64,000 bases of DNA. Origin: an uncultured Roseburia sp. (GTDB taxonomy: Bacteria > Bacillota > Clostridia > Lachnospirales > Lachnospiraceae). The notes beneath the pieces were generated by a model. The model was not told where the DNA came from and did no database searches. It saw only the letters and a list, made by a program, of their open reading frames with translations. The DNA lies in the NCBI GenBank assembly GCA_947174805.1, contig CAMWKH010000001.1, positions 1 through 64,000 of the forward strand. Reading direction: 5' to 3'. Both the position numbers and the translations under genes were made by a program. Below, piece by piece: positions 1 through 7,565 of the stretch. The first letter of the stretch is position 1, and each line of letters starts with the position of its first letter.

Positions 1-63
1 ATCCGGTGCGAGCGGGAGGTCGGGTACTGTTTTGAACTGAACACGGAACAGAAACATACATAA
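1..63 (+). CDS. 3' end of an unidentified gene (partial)
   Basis: Frame 1 is open from the window edge and ends in TAA at 61-63. Only 20 residues are visible, too few to assign a family. A stem-loop with a T-run follows directly, which supports a genuine gene end. It belongs to the element that occupies the left edge of the window and lies on the same strand as the element's recombinase. Confidence 0.4.
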   Translation: MRCEREVGYCFELNTEQKHT

Positions 64-101
64 CAGCGGCTTTAGGAATCAGGCTGCTGTTATTTTTTGC
101 C
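62..101 (+). terminator. Rho-independent terminator
   Basis: AACAGC pairs with GCTGTT around a short imperfect stem and is followed by ATTTTTT. It closes the partial gene at the left edge. Confidence 0.6.
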
Positions 102-302
102 AGTTTTCGGGACTGTTGTCATGATCCATATATCATAATAACGATACACCTGTATGACACGGTTCACCCATCAGAATGGGAATGGTGAAATTTCAGTGAG
201 CTTTTCAAAGCCATCTGACTGCTCTTTATTTATAGACAAATTCTTTCATAACGTACAAGCATTTTTGCATACTTTGTAAATATATTGTAGTGAGGTGGTT
301 CA

Positions 303-446
303 ATGGCAAATGACGCAAAGGTTGTTTGTAGGAATGTTTTTAAAAATTGTGATAAAGCGGCGTTTACAAAAGCATTTACTCTAAAATGGATTGAGTTGAT
401 AAATCAATATGAAAAAAATAAAGGAAAGGCAGTTCCTGCAAGATGA
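303..446 (+). CDS. Small hypothetical protein upstream of recombinase 1 (47 aa)
   Basis: The ATG at 303 follows a good ribosome-binding site (GAGGTGG at 291-297). The 47-residue basic product has a plausible helical centre (FTLKWIELINQ). It lies 81 bp upstream of the serine recombinase on the same strand. I do not recognise the family. Its size, charge and position would suit a small accessory recombination protein such as a directionality factor, but nothing in the sequence proves that. The rest of 1-527 shows no other convincing gene. Confidence 0.5.
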   Translation: MANDAKVVCRNVFKNCDKAAFTKAFTLKWIELINQYEKNKGKAVPAR

Positions 447-527
447 TAGACAAACTATCCTACAAAATGTTGTAATAACATCATATAGAGATAGTTTATT
501 TCGTCTTCTCTAAAAGGAGAACGAAAC

Positions 528-2096
528 ATGATAGAATCAAAATCAAGGGTTGCTATTTATTGCCGCTTATCAGAGGAAGATAGAAACAAACAATCGGAAA
601 CAGACGACAGTAACAGTATTCAAAATCAAAAGTCAATGTTACTTCAATACGCATTAGAGCATAGTTGGGAAGTATACAACGTATACAGTGATGATGATTA
701 CACTGGTTCTGACAGACGACGGCCAGAATTTAACAGGTTGTTGGAGGACGCAAAGAATCGTAAATTTGATATTGTCCTTTGTAAGACACAATCCAGATTT
801 ACCAGAGAACTAGAATTAGTGGAAAAATATATTCACGGTCTTTTTCCTCTTTGGGGTATTCGCTTCATCAGTATTGTTGATAATGCAGATACCGCGAATA
901 AGGGAAATAAGAAATCAAGACAGATTAACGGTCTGGTAAATGAGTGGTACTTAGAGGATATGTCAGAGAACATTAAAAGCGTACTCACGGACAGAAGAAA
1001 GAACGGACACCATATCGGTGCGTTTGCCCTGTATGGTTACAAAAAAGACCCTGACGTAAAAGGGCATTTACTTATTGATGAAGAAGCTGCAAAAGTTGTC
1101 AGAGAAGTTTTTACATTGTTTTCACAAGGGTATGGAAAAACAGCCATTGCCCGTATGCTGAATGACAGAGGAATTCCAAATCCTACGGAATACAAACGGC
1201 TTCAGGGCTTGCGGTACAAGCAGCCGAAAGGGAAAAATAACACTTTATGGAAATATTTTAATATTTCTGATATGTTGGTAAATGAAATGTATATTGGGAA
1301 TATGGTACAGGGTAAATATGGCAGCGTTTCTTATAAGACAAAGCAAAACAAACCCAGGCCAAAATACCAATGGTACAGAGTGGAGGGAACACATGAGCCG
1401 ATTATTGACCGTGAATTGTGGGATAGAGTTCAAGCTATGATAGCTCAAAAAGCAAAACCCTTTATAGTGGGAACAATCGGTTTATTTGCAAGAAAAGCTC
1501 GCTGCATGAATTGTGGTTATACAATGCGTTCATCAAAAAATCATGATAAGCACTATTTACAATGCTCTTGCCGCCACATATCAAAGGACGCTTGTATAGG
1601 TTCTTTCATTTCAGTAGACAAATTAGAAAAAGCTGTGGTTTTTGAACTCAATAAGTTATCCGCAGAATATCTTGATAGAGATGAGCTTGAACAGAATGTG
1701 CAATTCAACAATGACTTGGGAGGTCAAAGAGAAGCTCTCGAAACGGAGACTGCCGCTTATCAAAAAAAGATTGCGGAATACAAAAAAGGAATCCGTGAAT
1801 TATATTTAGATAAGGTAAAGGGTATTCTTTCGGAACTTGATTATTTGGATTTATCCAAAGACTTCGCGGTACAAAAAGAAAGGCTCGAAAAACTGGTAAT
1901 TGATACGCAGAAACACCTTGATGTGATTGAAAGAAAAATGCTGATTGGCGACAACAGACCACAGTTAATCGGGAAATATACAAATCTTGAACACTTAGAC
2001 AGGGAAACAGTTGAAAAATTCATTGATTATGTATTGATTGGTAAGAAAGACCCTGTAACTAAGGAAGTACTTATTGAAATACATTGGAATTTCTAA
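528..2096 (+). CDS. Large serine recombinase (element 1)
   Basis: A 522-residue site-specific integrase/excisionase of the large serine recombinase family, resembling those of conjugative transposons (TndX/TnpX type). The N-terminal resolvase domain carries the catalytic serine in YCRLSEED (Ser15) and the arginine-rich QSRFTRELE segment. The recombinase domain follows (about 155-300), then a zinc-ribbon domain with CMNCG and further cysteines near 325-355, then a coiled-coil C-terminus. The start has a strong AAAGGAG site at 515-521. The enzyme should cut and rejoin its att sites through a Ser15-DNA linkage. Its 3' end faces the cotJC junction at about 2180, so it is the likely agent of that insertion. 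Confidence 0.9.
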   Translation: MIESKSRVAIYCRLSEEDRNKQSETDDSNSIQNQKSMLLQYALEHSWEVYNVYSDDDYTGSDRRRPEFNRLLEDAKNRKFDIVLCKTQSRFTRELELVEKYIHGLFPLWGIRFISIVDNADTANKGNKKSRQINGLVNEWYLEDMSENIKSVLTDRRKNGHHIGAFALYGYKKDPDVKGHLLIDEEAAKVVREVFTLFSQGYGKTAIARMLNDRGIPNPTEYKRLQGLRYKQPKGKNNTLWKYFNISDMLVNEMYIGNMVQGKYGSVSYKTKQNKPRPKYQWYRVEGTHEPIIDRELWDRVQAMIAQKAKPFIVGTIGLFARKARCMNCGYTMRSSKNHDKHYLQCSCRHISKDACIGSFISVDKLEKAVVFELNKLSAEYLDRDELEQNVQFNNDLGGQREALETETAAYQKKIAEYKKGIRELYLDKVKGILSELDYLDLSKDFAVQKERLEKLVIDTQKHLDVIERKMLIGDNRPQLIGKYTNLEHLDRETVEKFIDYVLIGKKDPVTKEVLIEIHWNF

Positions 2097-2179
2097 AGTT
2101 CTCATATCTGGCAGCTAGTATGTCAGATTATCGGGAACTATCTTTTAAAATCTCAATGTTGTCTTTACACAATCGCCCC

Positions 2180-2401
2180 ATCTGCTGCCATATCTTCCAC
2201 AATATCAGTAATGGGGTCACCTTTTACCTGGAACTCACAGGCATTAAAGGGCACGCCCCCGGCTGCCTGAGGCCATACGCCCAAGGTGTGGTCAATATAA
2301 TAATCGCCGAAGCCGGATTCTTTGATTTCTTCCGGGGTCAAATTTCTTGTAAGCTGGTGTACTATGGTGGCCACCATTTCAAAGTGCGCCATTTCCTCTG
2401 T
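2180..2401 (-). pseudogene. cotJC: cotJC segment 3 (codons 63-136) of a split spore-coat Mn-catalase-like gene
   Basis: The minus strand encodes an uninterrupted internal stretch of CotJC starting TEEMAHFEMVATIVHQLTRN and continuing through DYYIDHTLGVWPQAAGG and FQVKGDPITDIVEDMAAD. E65 and H68 of the ExxH motif correspond to metal ligands of the Mn-catalase/ferritin-like fold. There is no start codon context and no ribosome site. The segment is bounded on both sides by recombinase elements. The frame joins exactly to codon 62 at 11370-11372 when the element between is removed. After D136 the frame runs into foreign sequence and stops at 2165-2167. About 50 C-terminal codons expected for a CotJC of about 190 residues are missing and should lie left of the window. 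Confidence 0.9.
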
Positions 2402-2406
2402 ACCTA
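2401..2406. other. att core, left junction of element 2
   Basis: TACCTA occurs here and again at 11369-11374. Left of it is cotJC segment 3, right of it is element DNA containing one arm (GAAATGTTCC at 2419-2428) of an inverted repeat whose partner GGAACATTTC lies at 11348-11357. Joining the outer flanks restores cotJC codons T59-D-L-G-T-E in frame. The exact crossover dinucleotide within the core cannot be read from one sequence. Confidence 0.85.
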
Positions 2407-2420
2407 CCTTGTGCTCAGAA

Positions 2421-2633
2421 ATGTTCCAAATTAAGCCCTATACGGACAAGCCCAGTGCCTTCGGATTGTCTGTACATAGCTTTGTCAGCTATGAAAGAAT
2501 CGGCAAGTGGGATGAGGAAAAATATAGGAAAGGTGGCAGAAAGCCATATTTTATCAAGCTTGGTGGCACACCGAGATGTATAAATCTCTATGCAGTAGCG
2601 GATGCAGATGTCTATTATAACTATGAAGCGTGA
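2421..2633 (+). pseudogene. Remnant or small ORF of unknown function (70 aa)
   Basis: An open frame from ATG 2421 to TGA 2631-2633 encodes a basic, aromatic-rich peptide (SFVSYERIGKWDEEKY, KPYFIKLGG, CINLYAVADADVYYNYE). It looks like the C-terminal part of a folded protein rather than random sequence. There is no ribosome-binding site, and the frame continues upstream across the att core into cotJC antisense, so I read it as the 3' remnant of a gene cut by the element boundary. Family not recognised. Confidence 0.4.
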
Positions 2634-2635
2634 GA

Positions 2636-2680
2636 AAATGAGCTTGTCTAAAAGAAGTTGGACAGGCTCATTTTTCTATA
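2636..2680 (+). terminator. Stem-loop terminator
   Basis: GAGCTTGTC pairs with GACAGGCTC (one mismatch) extended by A/T pairs, then a TTTTTC run. It ends the remnant upstream and insulates the abiE promoter. Confidence 0.7.
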
Positions 2681-2715
2681 GGAAACCACACCATCGTCAG
2701 CTTCAATCGTGTGTA

Positions 2716-2763
2716 CTTTACTAAGTTGACTTTCTGAAAAAAATCGGATATACTATAGTAAAG
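2716..2763 (+). promoter_or_regulatory. abiE promoter inside an inverted-repeat operator
   Basis: TTGACT at 2726-2731 and TATACT at 2749-2754 are 17 bp apart, a near-consensus sigma-A promoter. It is bracketed by inverted arms CTTTACTA (2716-2723) and TAGTAAAG (2756-2763), each extended by a GTGT/ACAC block. A third related half site, GTGTAGTTTAGTAG, lies just before the gene. AbiEi antitoxins are known to repress their own operon by binding inverted repeats, so this is the likely operator. Binding itself is inferred. Confidence 0.7.
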
Positions 2764-2810
2764 CACACAATCGTTGAGAAATTTGCGTGTAGTTTAGTAG
2801 AGGTGAGACA

Positions 2811-3419
2811 ATGCTTGATGAAAAATCGATAAACGCTGTTAGGAAGATTTTTTCCAAACACGATTATATAATGACTACTGCCCAACTGGATTCCTACAGA
2901 ATTTACTATGCTGATATTCAGCAGCTATTAAACGAGGGATTCATTGAAAAAATCAAACGGGGCTATTATCATTGGACGGAACTCTATGGCGAACAGGAAG
3001 TTAAAATTATCAACCGTCTGTTTCCCGATGCGGTGCTTTGTATGGAAACTGCCCTCTTTTACTATCAGTACAGTGACCGCAATCCTGCCGAGTGGAATAT
3101 TACGATTGATAAAAATGTCTCCAGAAGCCGTACAAACATTGATTATCCCTTTGTAAAAGCATATCGAGTTGAGCCTGTTTTAGTCCCCCTTGGCGAAACA
3201 AAAGGCAGCATTAACTTTGTAGATGTCCGTATCTACGACCGTGACCGTACCATTTGTGATGTACTGCGGAATATGAACAAAATGGATAAAGAGATTTTTA
3301 ATAAGGCAATACAAGGGTATGTAAAAGACCCGAAAAAGAATATACCGAATCTGATGGAGTATTCCAAAGTATTGCGAATGCAAAAAAGAGTAAAAGAATT
3401 GATTGGAGTGTGGTTGTGA
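2811..3419 (+). CDS. abiEi: AbiEi-family antitoxin, type IV toxin-antitoxin
   Basis: A 202-residue protein with an N-terminal winged-helix segment (about residues 1-60, ending EGFIEKIKRGYYHWTEL) typical of the AbiEi antitoxin_4 domain, followed by the C-terminal antitoxin domain (FPDAVLCMETALFYY, ICDVLRNMNKMD). It should counter the AbiEii nucleotidyltransferase and repress the operon. The start at 2811 has a GAGGTGAG ribosome site. Its TGA overlaps the ATG of the next gene (TGATG), so the pair is translationally coupled. Phage-defence abortive infection is the known role of such pairs; in this strain it is inferred. Confidence 0.85.
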   Translation: MLDEKSINAVRKIFSKHDYIMTTAQLDSYRIYYADIQQLLNEGFIEKIKRGYYHWTELYGEQEVKIINRLFPDAVLCMETALFYYQYSDRNPAEWNITIDKNVSRSRTNIDYPFVKAYRVEPVLVPLGETKGSINFVDVRIYDRDRTICDVLRNMNKMDKEIFNKAIQGYVKDPKKNIPNLMEYSKVLRMQKRVKELIGVWL

Positions 3420-4351
3420 TGGCTGATGTAGCAGCATCTATTTTGGCAAAGCTTAAAAATAAAGCAAAGGCGGCTGGTATCAGCTATCAGCAGTGCCTAC
3501 AGCTTTTTATGCAGGAGGAGTTTTTGCGGAAGCTCTCAAAGTCTGGATATGATGATACACTGATTCTTAAAGGCGGATTGTTTATCTATACGCTTACCAA
3601 TTTTGAAAGCCGAGCAACAATTGATGTGGATTTCTTGCTTCGCAGCGTTTCCAATTCATTGGATGAGGTAAAAGCCCTTATCCTAAAAATCCTTGCCACG
3701 CCTACAGGCAATGATTATATTGAGATGACTGCGAAAGGATTTGAGGAAATCTCGCCGCAAAGGAAGTATCACGGCATCAGTACACAGATTATCGGAAAGA
3801 TAAAAAATGTCCGAGTTCCATTTAATGTGGATATTGGCGTGGGCGATGTGATTGTTCCCCGTGCCGAGCAGCGGACTATCCATACACAACTTCCCGATTT
3901 TGAGCCTCCCGTTATTATGACCTATTCTCTCGAAAGCACTATTGCGGAAAAGTTTGACGCTATCCTGCAACGCTTTGAACTAACAGGCAGAATGAAGGAC
4001 TTTTACGATATTTACTATCTGGCAAGGACTTTTGATTTAGACGGAGCGAAATTGCAGATGGCAATATCCAGAACATTGGAACGGCGAGGAACGCCCTACG
4101 AAAAGGACAGCTTCAAGCGTGTTGTTTCTCTTGCCGAGGATGTGGATATGCAGAAGCGTTGGAAATTCTTTTTGAAAACTATAAAAGATGATACTCTTGA
4201 GTTTTCAGCGGTCATTGTGGAAATACAGACTTTCCTCGAGCCTGTATTTAATGCGATTGTAAATGAGGATGAGTGGCAAAAAGATTGGGGAAGCAATACA
4301 AACAGTTGGTCAAATCTGAGTGGAGGTATCGACCATGACAAAAGCAGTTAA
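3419..4351 (+). CDS. abiEii: AbiEii/AbiGii nucleotidyltransferase toxin
   Basis: A 310-residue toxin of the DNA polymerase beta-like nucleotidyltransferase superfamily. Visible motifs are LKGGLFIY, the acidic TIDVDFL pair, FNVDIGVGD, EKFDAIL and MKDFYDIYYL, which match the conserved AbiEii motifs I-IV. I chose ATG 3419 because it overlaps the antitoxin stop; an in-frame GTG lies at 3410. The last 17 bases overlap the next gene. Family members stop growth by transferring nucleotides, in some cases to tRNA. The gene looks intact. A second, diverged partial copy of its middle lies at about 5328-5660. Confidence 0.88.
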   Translation: MADVAASILAKLKNKAKAAGISYQQCLQLFMQEEFLRKLSKSGYDDTLILKGGLFIYTLTNFESRATIDVDFLLRSVSNSLDEVKALILKILATPTGNDYIEMTAKGFEEISPQRKYHGISTQIIGKIKNVRVPFNVDIGVGDVIVPRAEQRTIHTQLPDFEPPVIMTYSLESTIAEKFDAILQRFELTGRMKDFYDIYYLARTFDLDGAKLQMAISRTLERRGTPYEKDSFKRVVSLAEDVDMQKRWKFFLKTIKDDTLEFSAVIVEIQTFLEPVFNAIVNEDEWQKDWGSNTNSWSNLSGGIDHDKSS

Positions 4352-5369
4352 TGATGCAACACTAAATAAAGCTGGCGACATATACCAGTATTTAATAGCA
4401 TTAAAAGATTGTTTTGAATTGAACGATGGAGATACTCTGCAAATTGAAACAAATGGTGATGTGAGTATTATAAATGATATGGGAGGTCGTTTTCAGAGAG
4501 AAGTAAAACATCATTTTGGTAATAAATTTCTTTCGGACAGAGATATAGATTTTTGGAAGACTCTTGCAAATTGGTATATAGACTATGAGCGTGTAAAAAA
4601 CTTTTCCAATTATATACTCAGTACTACAGCTACAATCCAGAACACTTCTCCGTTTTATGGCTGGAATAGTATGCAAAAGACTGAAAAGTTAAAACACTTA
4701 AAAGATATAGGAGCTATCTCTAAGGAAAAGGAAGAGACTTTTAGAAGCCAATATAACAGAATTTTTGTTGATTCATATGATGAAGGTGTTCTTTTAGAAA
4801 TATTAGATAAATTCACCATTGAGGATGCCAAAACCTCAATAGACGGTATATCTGATGAATTCTCAAAATATGTAGGTCATATTCCTTCCGAAAACAGAGA
4901 TGGATATATAGGTGCTTTACTTGGCGAAATCCTAATAAAAGTAAAGGAACCTCCTCATAAATGGGAAGTAACCAAATCAGCATTCGATAGAATCCTACAA
5001 GTACAATCAACAGCATATGGTACAAAAGGAACTGTTCCACTTCCAAAGGAGTACGCAAAAGCCGTTCTTCCTAAAGATAAAATTACTACATTCGAACAGA
5101 AAAAATTTGTAGCATCTATTCGTGAGATTAAGTATGACAAAATGATTTCAAATGCAATATCAGATTATTGGAAAGCTGATTTAACTGTTGCTAAATATTT
5201 TAGGGACAACCTTATGTATTTAGAAAGCCTTGAGTCATATGTGGAAGATTTGTCTGCAAAGATGCAATATAGTAAAGAAAATAGTGACTTGAATGCAGAA
5301 GGAGCAAACGAGGAAGAACAAATAAGAATTTCCTGCTTCGCAGTGTTTCCAATTCGCTGGATGAGGTAA
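4335..5369 (+). CDS. Nuclease-like third gene of the abiE operon, 3' truncated and fused to abiEii debris
   Basis: The start at ATG 4335 has GGAGG at 4322-4326 and overlaps abiEii by 17 bp, so the gene is co-transcribed with the toxin-antitoxin. The N-terminus (KAGDIYQYLIALKDCF, then an acidic IETNGDVSII stretch and REVKHHFGN) resembles the PD-(D/E)XK-like domain found in DUF4297/Cap4-type and ABC-three-component defence proteins: a G-x-YQ start, E..D and E-x-K. About 331 residues are native. From about 5328 the DNA becomes an out-of-frame copy of abiEii, which adds a 14-residue foreign tail (RISCFAVFPIRWMR). Activity of this truncated form is uncertain; family assignment is tentative. Confidence 0.5.
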   Translation: MTKAVNDATLNKAGDIYQYLIALKDCFELNDGDTLQIETNGDVSIINDMGGRFQREVKHHFGNKFLSDRDIDFWKTLANWYIDYERVKNFSNYILSTTATIQNTSPFYGWNSMQKTEKLKHLKDIGAISKEKEETFRSQYNRIFVDSYDEGVLLEILDKFTIEDAKTSIDGISDEFSKYVGHIPSENRDGYIGALLGEILIKVKEPPHKWEVTKSAFDRILQVQSTAYGTKGTVPLPKEYAKAVLPKDKITTFEQKKFVASIREIKYDKMISNAISDYWKADLTVAKYFRDNLMYLESLESYVEDLSAKMQYSKENSDLNAEGANEEEQIRISCFAVFPIRWMR

Positions 5370-5660
5370 AAGCCCTTATCCTGAAAATTCTTGCCACGCC
5401 TACGGGCAATGATTATATTGAGATGAGTGCGAAAGGATTTGAAGAAATTTCACCGCAAAGGAAATACCACGGTATCAGCACACAGATTATCGGAAAGATA
5501 AAAAATGTCCGAATCCCATTTAATGTGGATATTGGTGTGGGCGATGTGATTGTTCCCCGTGCCGAGCAGCGGACTATTCATACACAGCTTCCCGATTTTG
5601 AAGCTCCTGTCATTATGACCTGCTCTCTTGAAAGCACCATAGACCAAAAAATTTGATGCG
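5328..5660 (+). pseudogene. Second, diverged fragment of an abiEii gene
   Basis: About 315 bp match 3634-3955 of the intact abiEii at roughly 90% identity, including the codons for EISPQRKYHG and FNVDIGVGDV. The copy lacks both ends, and a base insertion near its end (CAAAAAATTTGA) breaks the frame with a stop at 5654-5656. Divergence at scattered, mostly third-codon positions means it is a different allele, not a recent tandem copy. It probably marks recombination between two AbiE loci that brought in, or trapped, the gene at 4335-5327. Confidence 0.85.
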
Positions 5661-5732
5661 ATTTAGCTCTGGGTTACACACAAAACACATTGATCAAGTA
5701 TTATATGATTCGAGCTAAAATATATCCGAAAA

Positions 5733-5853
5733 TTGGATTGATTTTGAGAAAGAGCTTGAACAAGTCATAAATGATTATAAGCTGTATTTTTCATCTCCTA
5801 AAGACATTCCATTAAAATTTGAATATTTTATTGCTTGGATTATTCCGCCATAA
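5733..5853 (+). pseudogene. C-terminal remnant of an unknown gene
   Basis: An open stretch ending in TAA just before 5855 reads IDFEKELEQVINDYKLYF and then a hydrophobic FEYFIAWIIPP end. It has no start or ribosome site. It follows the abiEii debris and looks like one more decayed piece. The rest of 5660-5949 shows nothing else supportable. Confidence 0.3.
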
Positions 5854-5949
5854 ACGATCTAGTAGGTCATATCAGAATATAACGGGGGAAAATATACACC
5901 ATATTCATGGTACAGTAAACAATATTGGTTAAATGAATCTGAAGAAAAA

Positions 5950-6507
5950 TCATTCATTTAGCAATTTTTCTAATCGAATTTTAGCCTGTTTCATTCGGTA
6001 CTTTACCAAGGGGAGACTTATTTTTAATACTTCGGATATTTCCACAAGTTTTAATTCTTGAAAGTAGTAGAGGACGATTACCTCCCGCAATTCCTCCGGT
6101 AAATGATTTAAAGCCGATTCAATCGTAATTTTGTTAAGAATGTCTTCTGTTTCCGATTGCTGCAGACTATTTTGAAAATCCCTTGAGGGTTCTTCTAACA
6201 GAATTTCCTTTGCTTTTTTGTAATAGTCCTTACAGAGATTTCCTGCTATGGTATACAAATAATTTTTTGTTTTTCCCATATAACGGTAATCGGATAATTT
6301 TGCAAAAAAGTGCAGAAAGGTTTCCTGCGTCAAATCTTCGGCGTATGATGCGTCAAGGCAATGATAGCAGCAGTATTTTAGTATTTCTTCATAATGTTTG
6401 CGAACAAATACGTCAAAAGCATTTTCATCCCCGCGTTTCATTTTTTGTATCAACAGCAAATCAAAGTCCACAAAATCTTCCTTTCCCGTTATTGAAAGAC
6501 AATACAC
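5950..6507 (-). CDS. RNA polymerase sigma factor, sigma-70/ECF-like
   Basis: A 185-residue protein with region 2 (YAEDLTQETFLHFFAKL, TKNYLYTIAGNLCKDYYKK) and region 4 (LPEELREVIVLYYFQELKLVEISEVLKI followed by PLVKYRMKQAKIRLEKLL helix-turn-helix). It would direct core RNA polymerase to its own promoters. The start at 6507 is the first in frame; a shorter start further in is possible because no strong ribosome site is visible. No anti-sigma factor gene is adjacent. It is convergent to the abiE region and divergent from the Xre gene. Its targets are unknown. Confidence 0.85.
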   Translation of the reverse strand: MYCLSITGKEDFVDFDLLLIQKMKRGDENAFDVFVRKHYEEILKYCCYHCLDASYAEDLTQETFLHFFAKLSDYRYMGKTKNYLYTIAGNLCKDYYKKAKEILLEEPSRDFQNSLQQSETEDILNKITIESALNHLPEELREVIVLYYFQELKLVEISEVLKISLPLVKYRMKQAKIRLEKLLNE

Positions 6508-6988
6508 ATCTTTCTATCTTGTATAACGAATGAAAGCCAGAAAAAGATAGTACTGCTTGACTTTTTTCAACATTTTTCTTTTCCCTTCTACATTAGGATT
6601 TCATTATATATAAATAGCAAAAAGGTAGCAATAATGTTATGGAAAATTATGAAAACTGCCCAGGAAGCGAATGCAGGAAAAACTGATGTAAAAGGCCTGG
6701 TCCAGGTTGGTGCAAATCTGGATTTAAAAATATAGAATATCAAATTATAATAACACTTTCAAAAGCCGTCTGGATACGGTGAATTTTAAACCCTATACAT
6801 TTTTGCCACTACGACGAGGATCGCTGGAAGAGCAGCTAACGAGAGAGATTATGAATAGTAATTTACCTAATGTTATAGATTGGCTGCGTATTTCTACCAA
6901 TGGCTGCGTAAATGTATGGGGTGTTATATGGAAAGTAATGGAGGTTTTTGCTATTCTTTATGTATCAGAAGAAGGAGGAAAGAATCTT
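6508..6988. other. Intergenic region of 480 bp inside element 2
   Basis: This stretch between the divergent sigma-factor and Xre genes holds a 33-codon frame at 6634-6735 without a clear ribosome site (TAQEANAGKTDVKGL) that I do not recognise. It also holds two direct repeats near the Xre gene, listed separately. An open frame runs from 6779 into the Xre gene, but the strong ribosome site favours the internal start at 6989. Confidence 0.4.
6881..6910 (+). repeat. Direct repeat TGGCTGCGTA x2, 20-bp period
   Basis: TGGCTGCGTA occurs at 6881-6890 and exactly 20 bp later at 6901-6910, about 80 bp upstream of the Xre-type gene. The same GCTGCGT motif occurs twice in inverted orientation just behind that gene. 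Two helical turns between copies suits binding of a dimeric or cooperative regulator, possibly the Xre protein itself. Confidence 0.55.
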
Positions 6989-7447
6989 ATGAACTTTTCA
7001 GAAAAATTGTTTACATTGCGGAAAGCAAAAAATCTAACACAAGAGCAGCTTGCTGAACAACTTGATGTTTCAAGGCAGTCTATCTCAAAATGGGAGAGCG
7101 GGCAGGCAACCCCAGAGTTGGAAAAAATCATAGCATTGAGTGCGATTTTTGATGTTACAACTGATTACCTGCTAAAGTCATCAGAAATAGACGATTTATC
7201 AGTGAAAACTGAAATGCTGGAAAAACAGCAGCAGAGTATGCTTATTCGGGAACAAAAACAGCAGCAAATCTTAGTCTGTGTCCTGTATTCTATTGCTATA
7301 TATTTGATATTTTTTGCAATATACTTCATCGGACATTTTCATTTTTGGGAGTGGGTATCAAATCCATCCGTGCTTTTTGCAGGATTTCTTATTGCTACAG
7401 CCATAGTTATCTTAATATGTGTGAAAAAACTTTACAAAAAAAAGTAA
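6989..7447 (+). CDS. Xre-family membrane-anchored transcriptional regulator
   Basis: A 152-residue protein with an N-terminal helix-turn-helix_3 domain ([39 protein letters not shown]), a short glutamine-rich linker (about 85-95) and two C-terminal membrane segments (about 96-116 and 124-145) before a lysine tail. I chose ATG 6989 because GAAGGAGG lies at 6971-6978; the in-frame extension to 6779 lacks a ribosome site and conserved sequence. HTH-plus-two-TM regulators are common in Clostridia and often respond to envelope signals. The paired GCTGCGT motifs around the gene are candidate binding sites. Confidence 0.85.
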   Translation: MNFSEKLFTLRKAKNLTQEQLAEQLDVSRQSISKWESGQATPELEKIIALSAIFDVTTDYLLKSSEIDDLSVKTEMLEKQQQSMLIREQKQQQILVCVLYSIAIYLIFFAIYFIGHFHFWEWVSNPSVLFAGFLIATAIVILICVKKLYKKK

Positions 7448-7478
7448 TTCACGCAGCTAAATGAACCATTCACGCAGC
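7447..7478 (+). repeat. Direct repeat ATTCACGCAGC x2, 21-bp period
   Basis: ATTCACGCAGC occurs at 7447-7457, overlapping the Xre stop codon, and at 7468-7478. It is the reverse complement of the GCTGCGT motif repeated upstream of the gene, so the Xre gene is bracketed by two pairs of motifs facing each other. It also lies upstream of the next gene and may control it. Confidence 0.55.
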
Positions 7479-7565
7479 AGGAGTTAAAAATTCCACATAT
7501 TTTTCCGATAAGTTGATGGAAGGCAGGAAAGCCCAGGTGAGATTTTTTGAAGGAGGATGAGAATT

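Larger units (their letters stand above)
1..2180. mobile_element. Right end of a serine-recombinase element inserted in cotJC (element 1, left end outside window)
   Basis: The DNA left of about 2180 interrupts cotJC after codon 136. The reading frame is normal up to GAT at 2182-2180 (minus strand) and then turns into foreign sequence and a stop at 2165. A serine recombinase (528-2096) lies with its 3' end 84 bp from this junction, the same arrangement as in the two other cotJC insertions. The second junction and the last part of cotJC must lie left of the window, so element size and the core sequence cannot be determined here. Confidence 0.75.

Noticed and set aside
2084-2434. A plus-strand 116-codon frame over the cotJC segment 3 region
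   Set aside because: It is antisense to cotJC segment 3, has no ribosome site and no recognisable sequence. Only its last nine codons matter, as the possible C-terminus of circular-form recombinase 2.
5423-5656. A 77-codon ORF resembling AbiEii
   Set aside because: It lacks both termini of the toxin, has no ribosome site and ends in a frameshift, so it is a gene fragment and not a separate protein.
6779-6988. N-terminal extension of the Xre regulator
   Set aside because: The strong GAAGGAGG site and the start of the helix-turn-helix both point to ATG 6989. The extension contains the TGGCTGCGTA repeats and looks non-coding.
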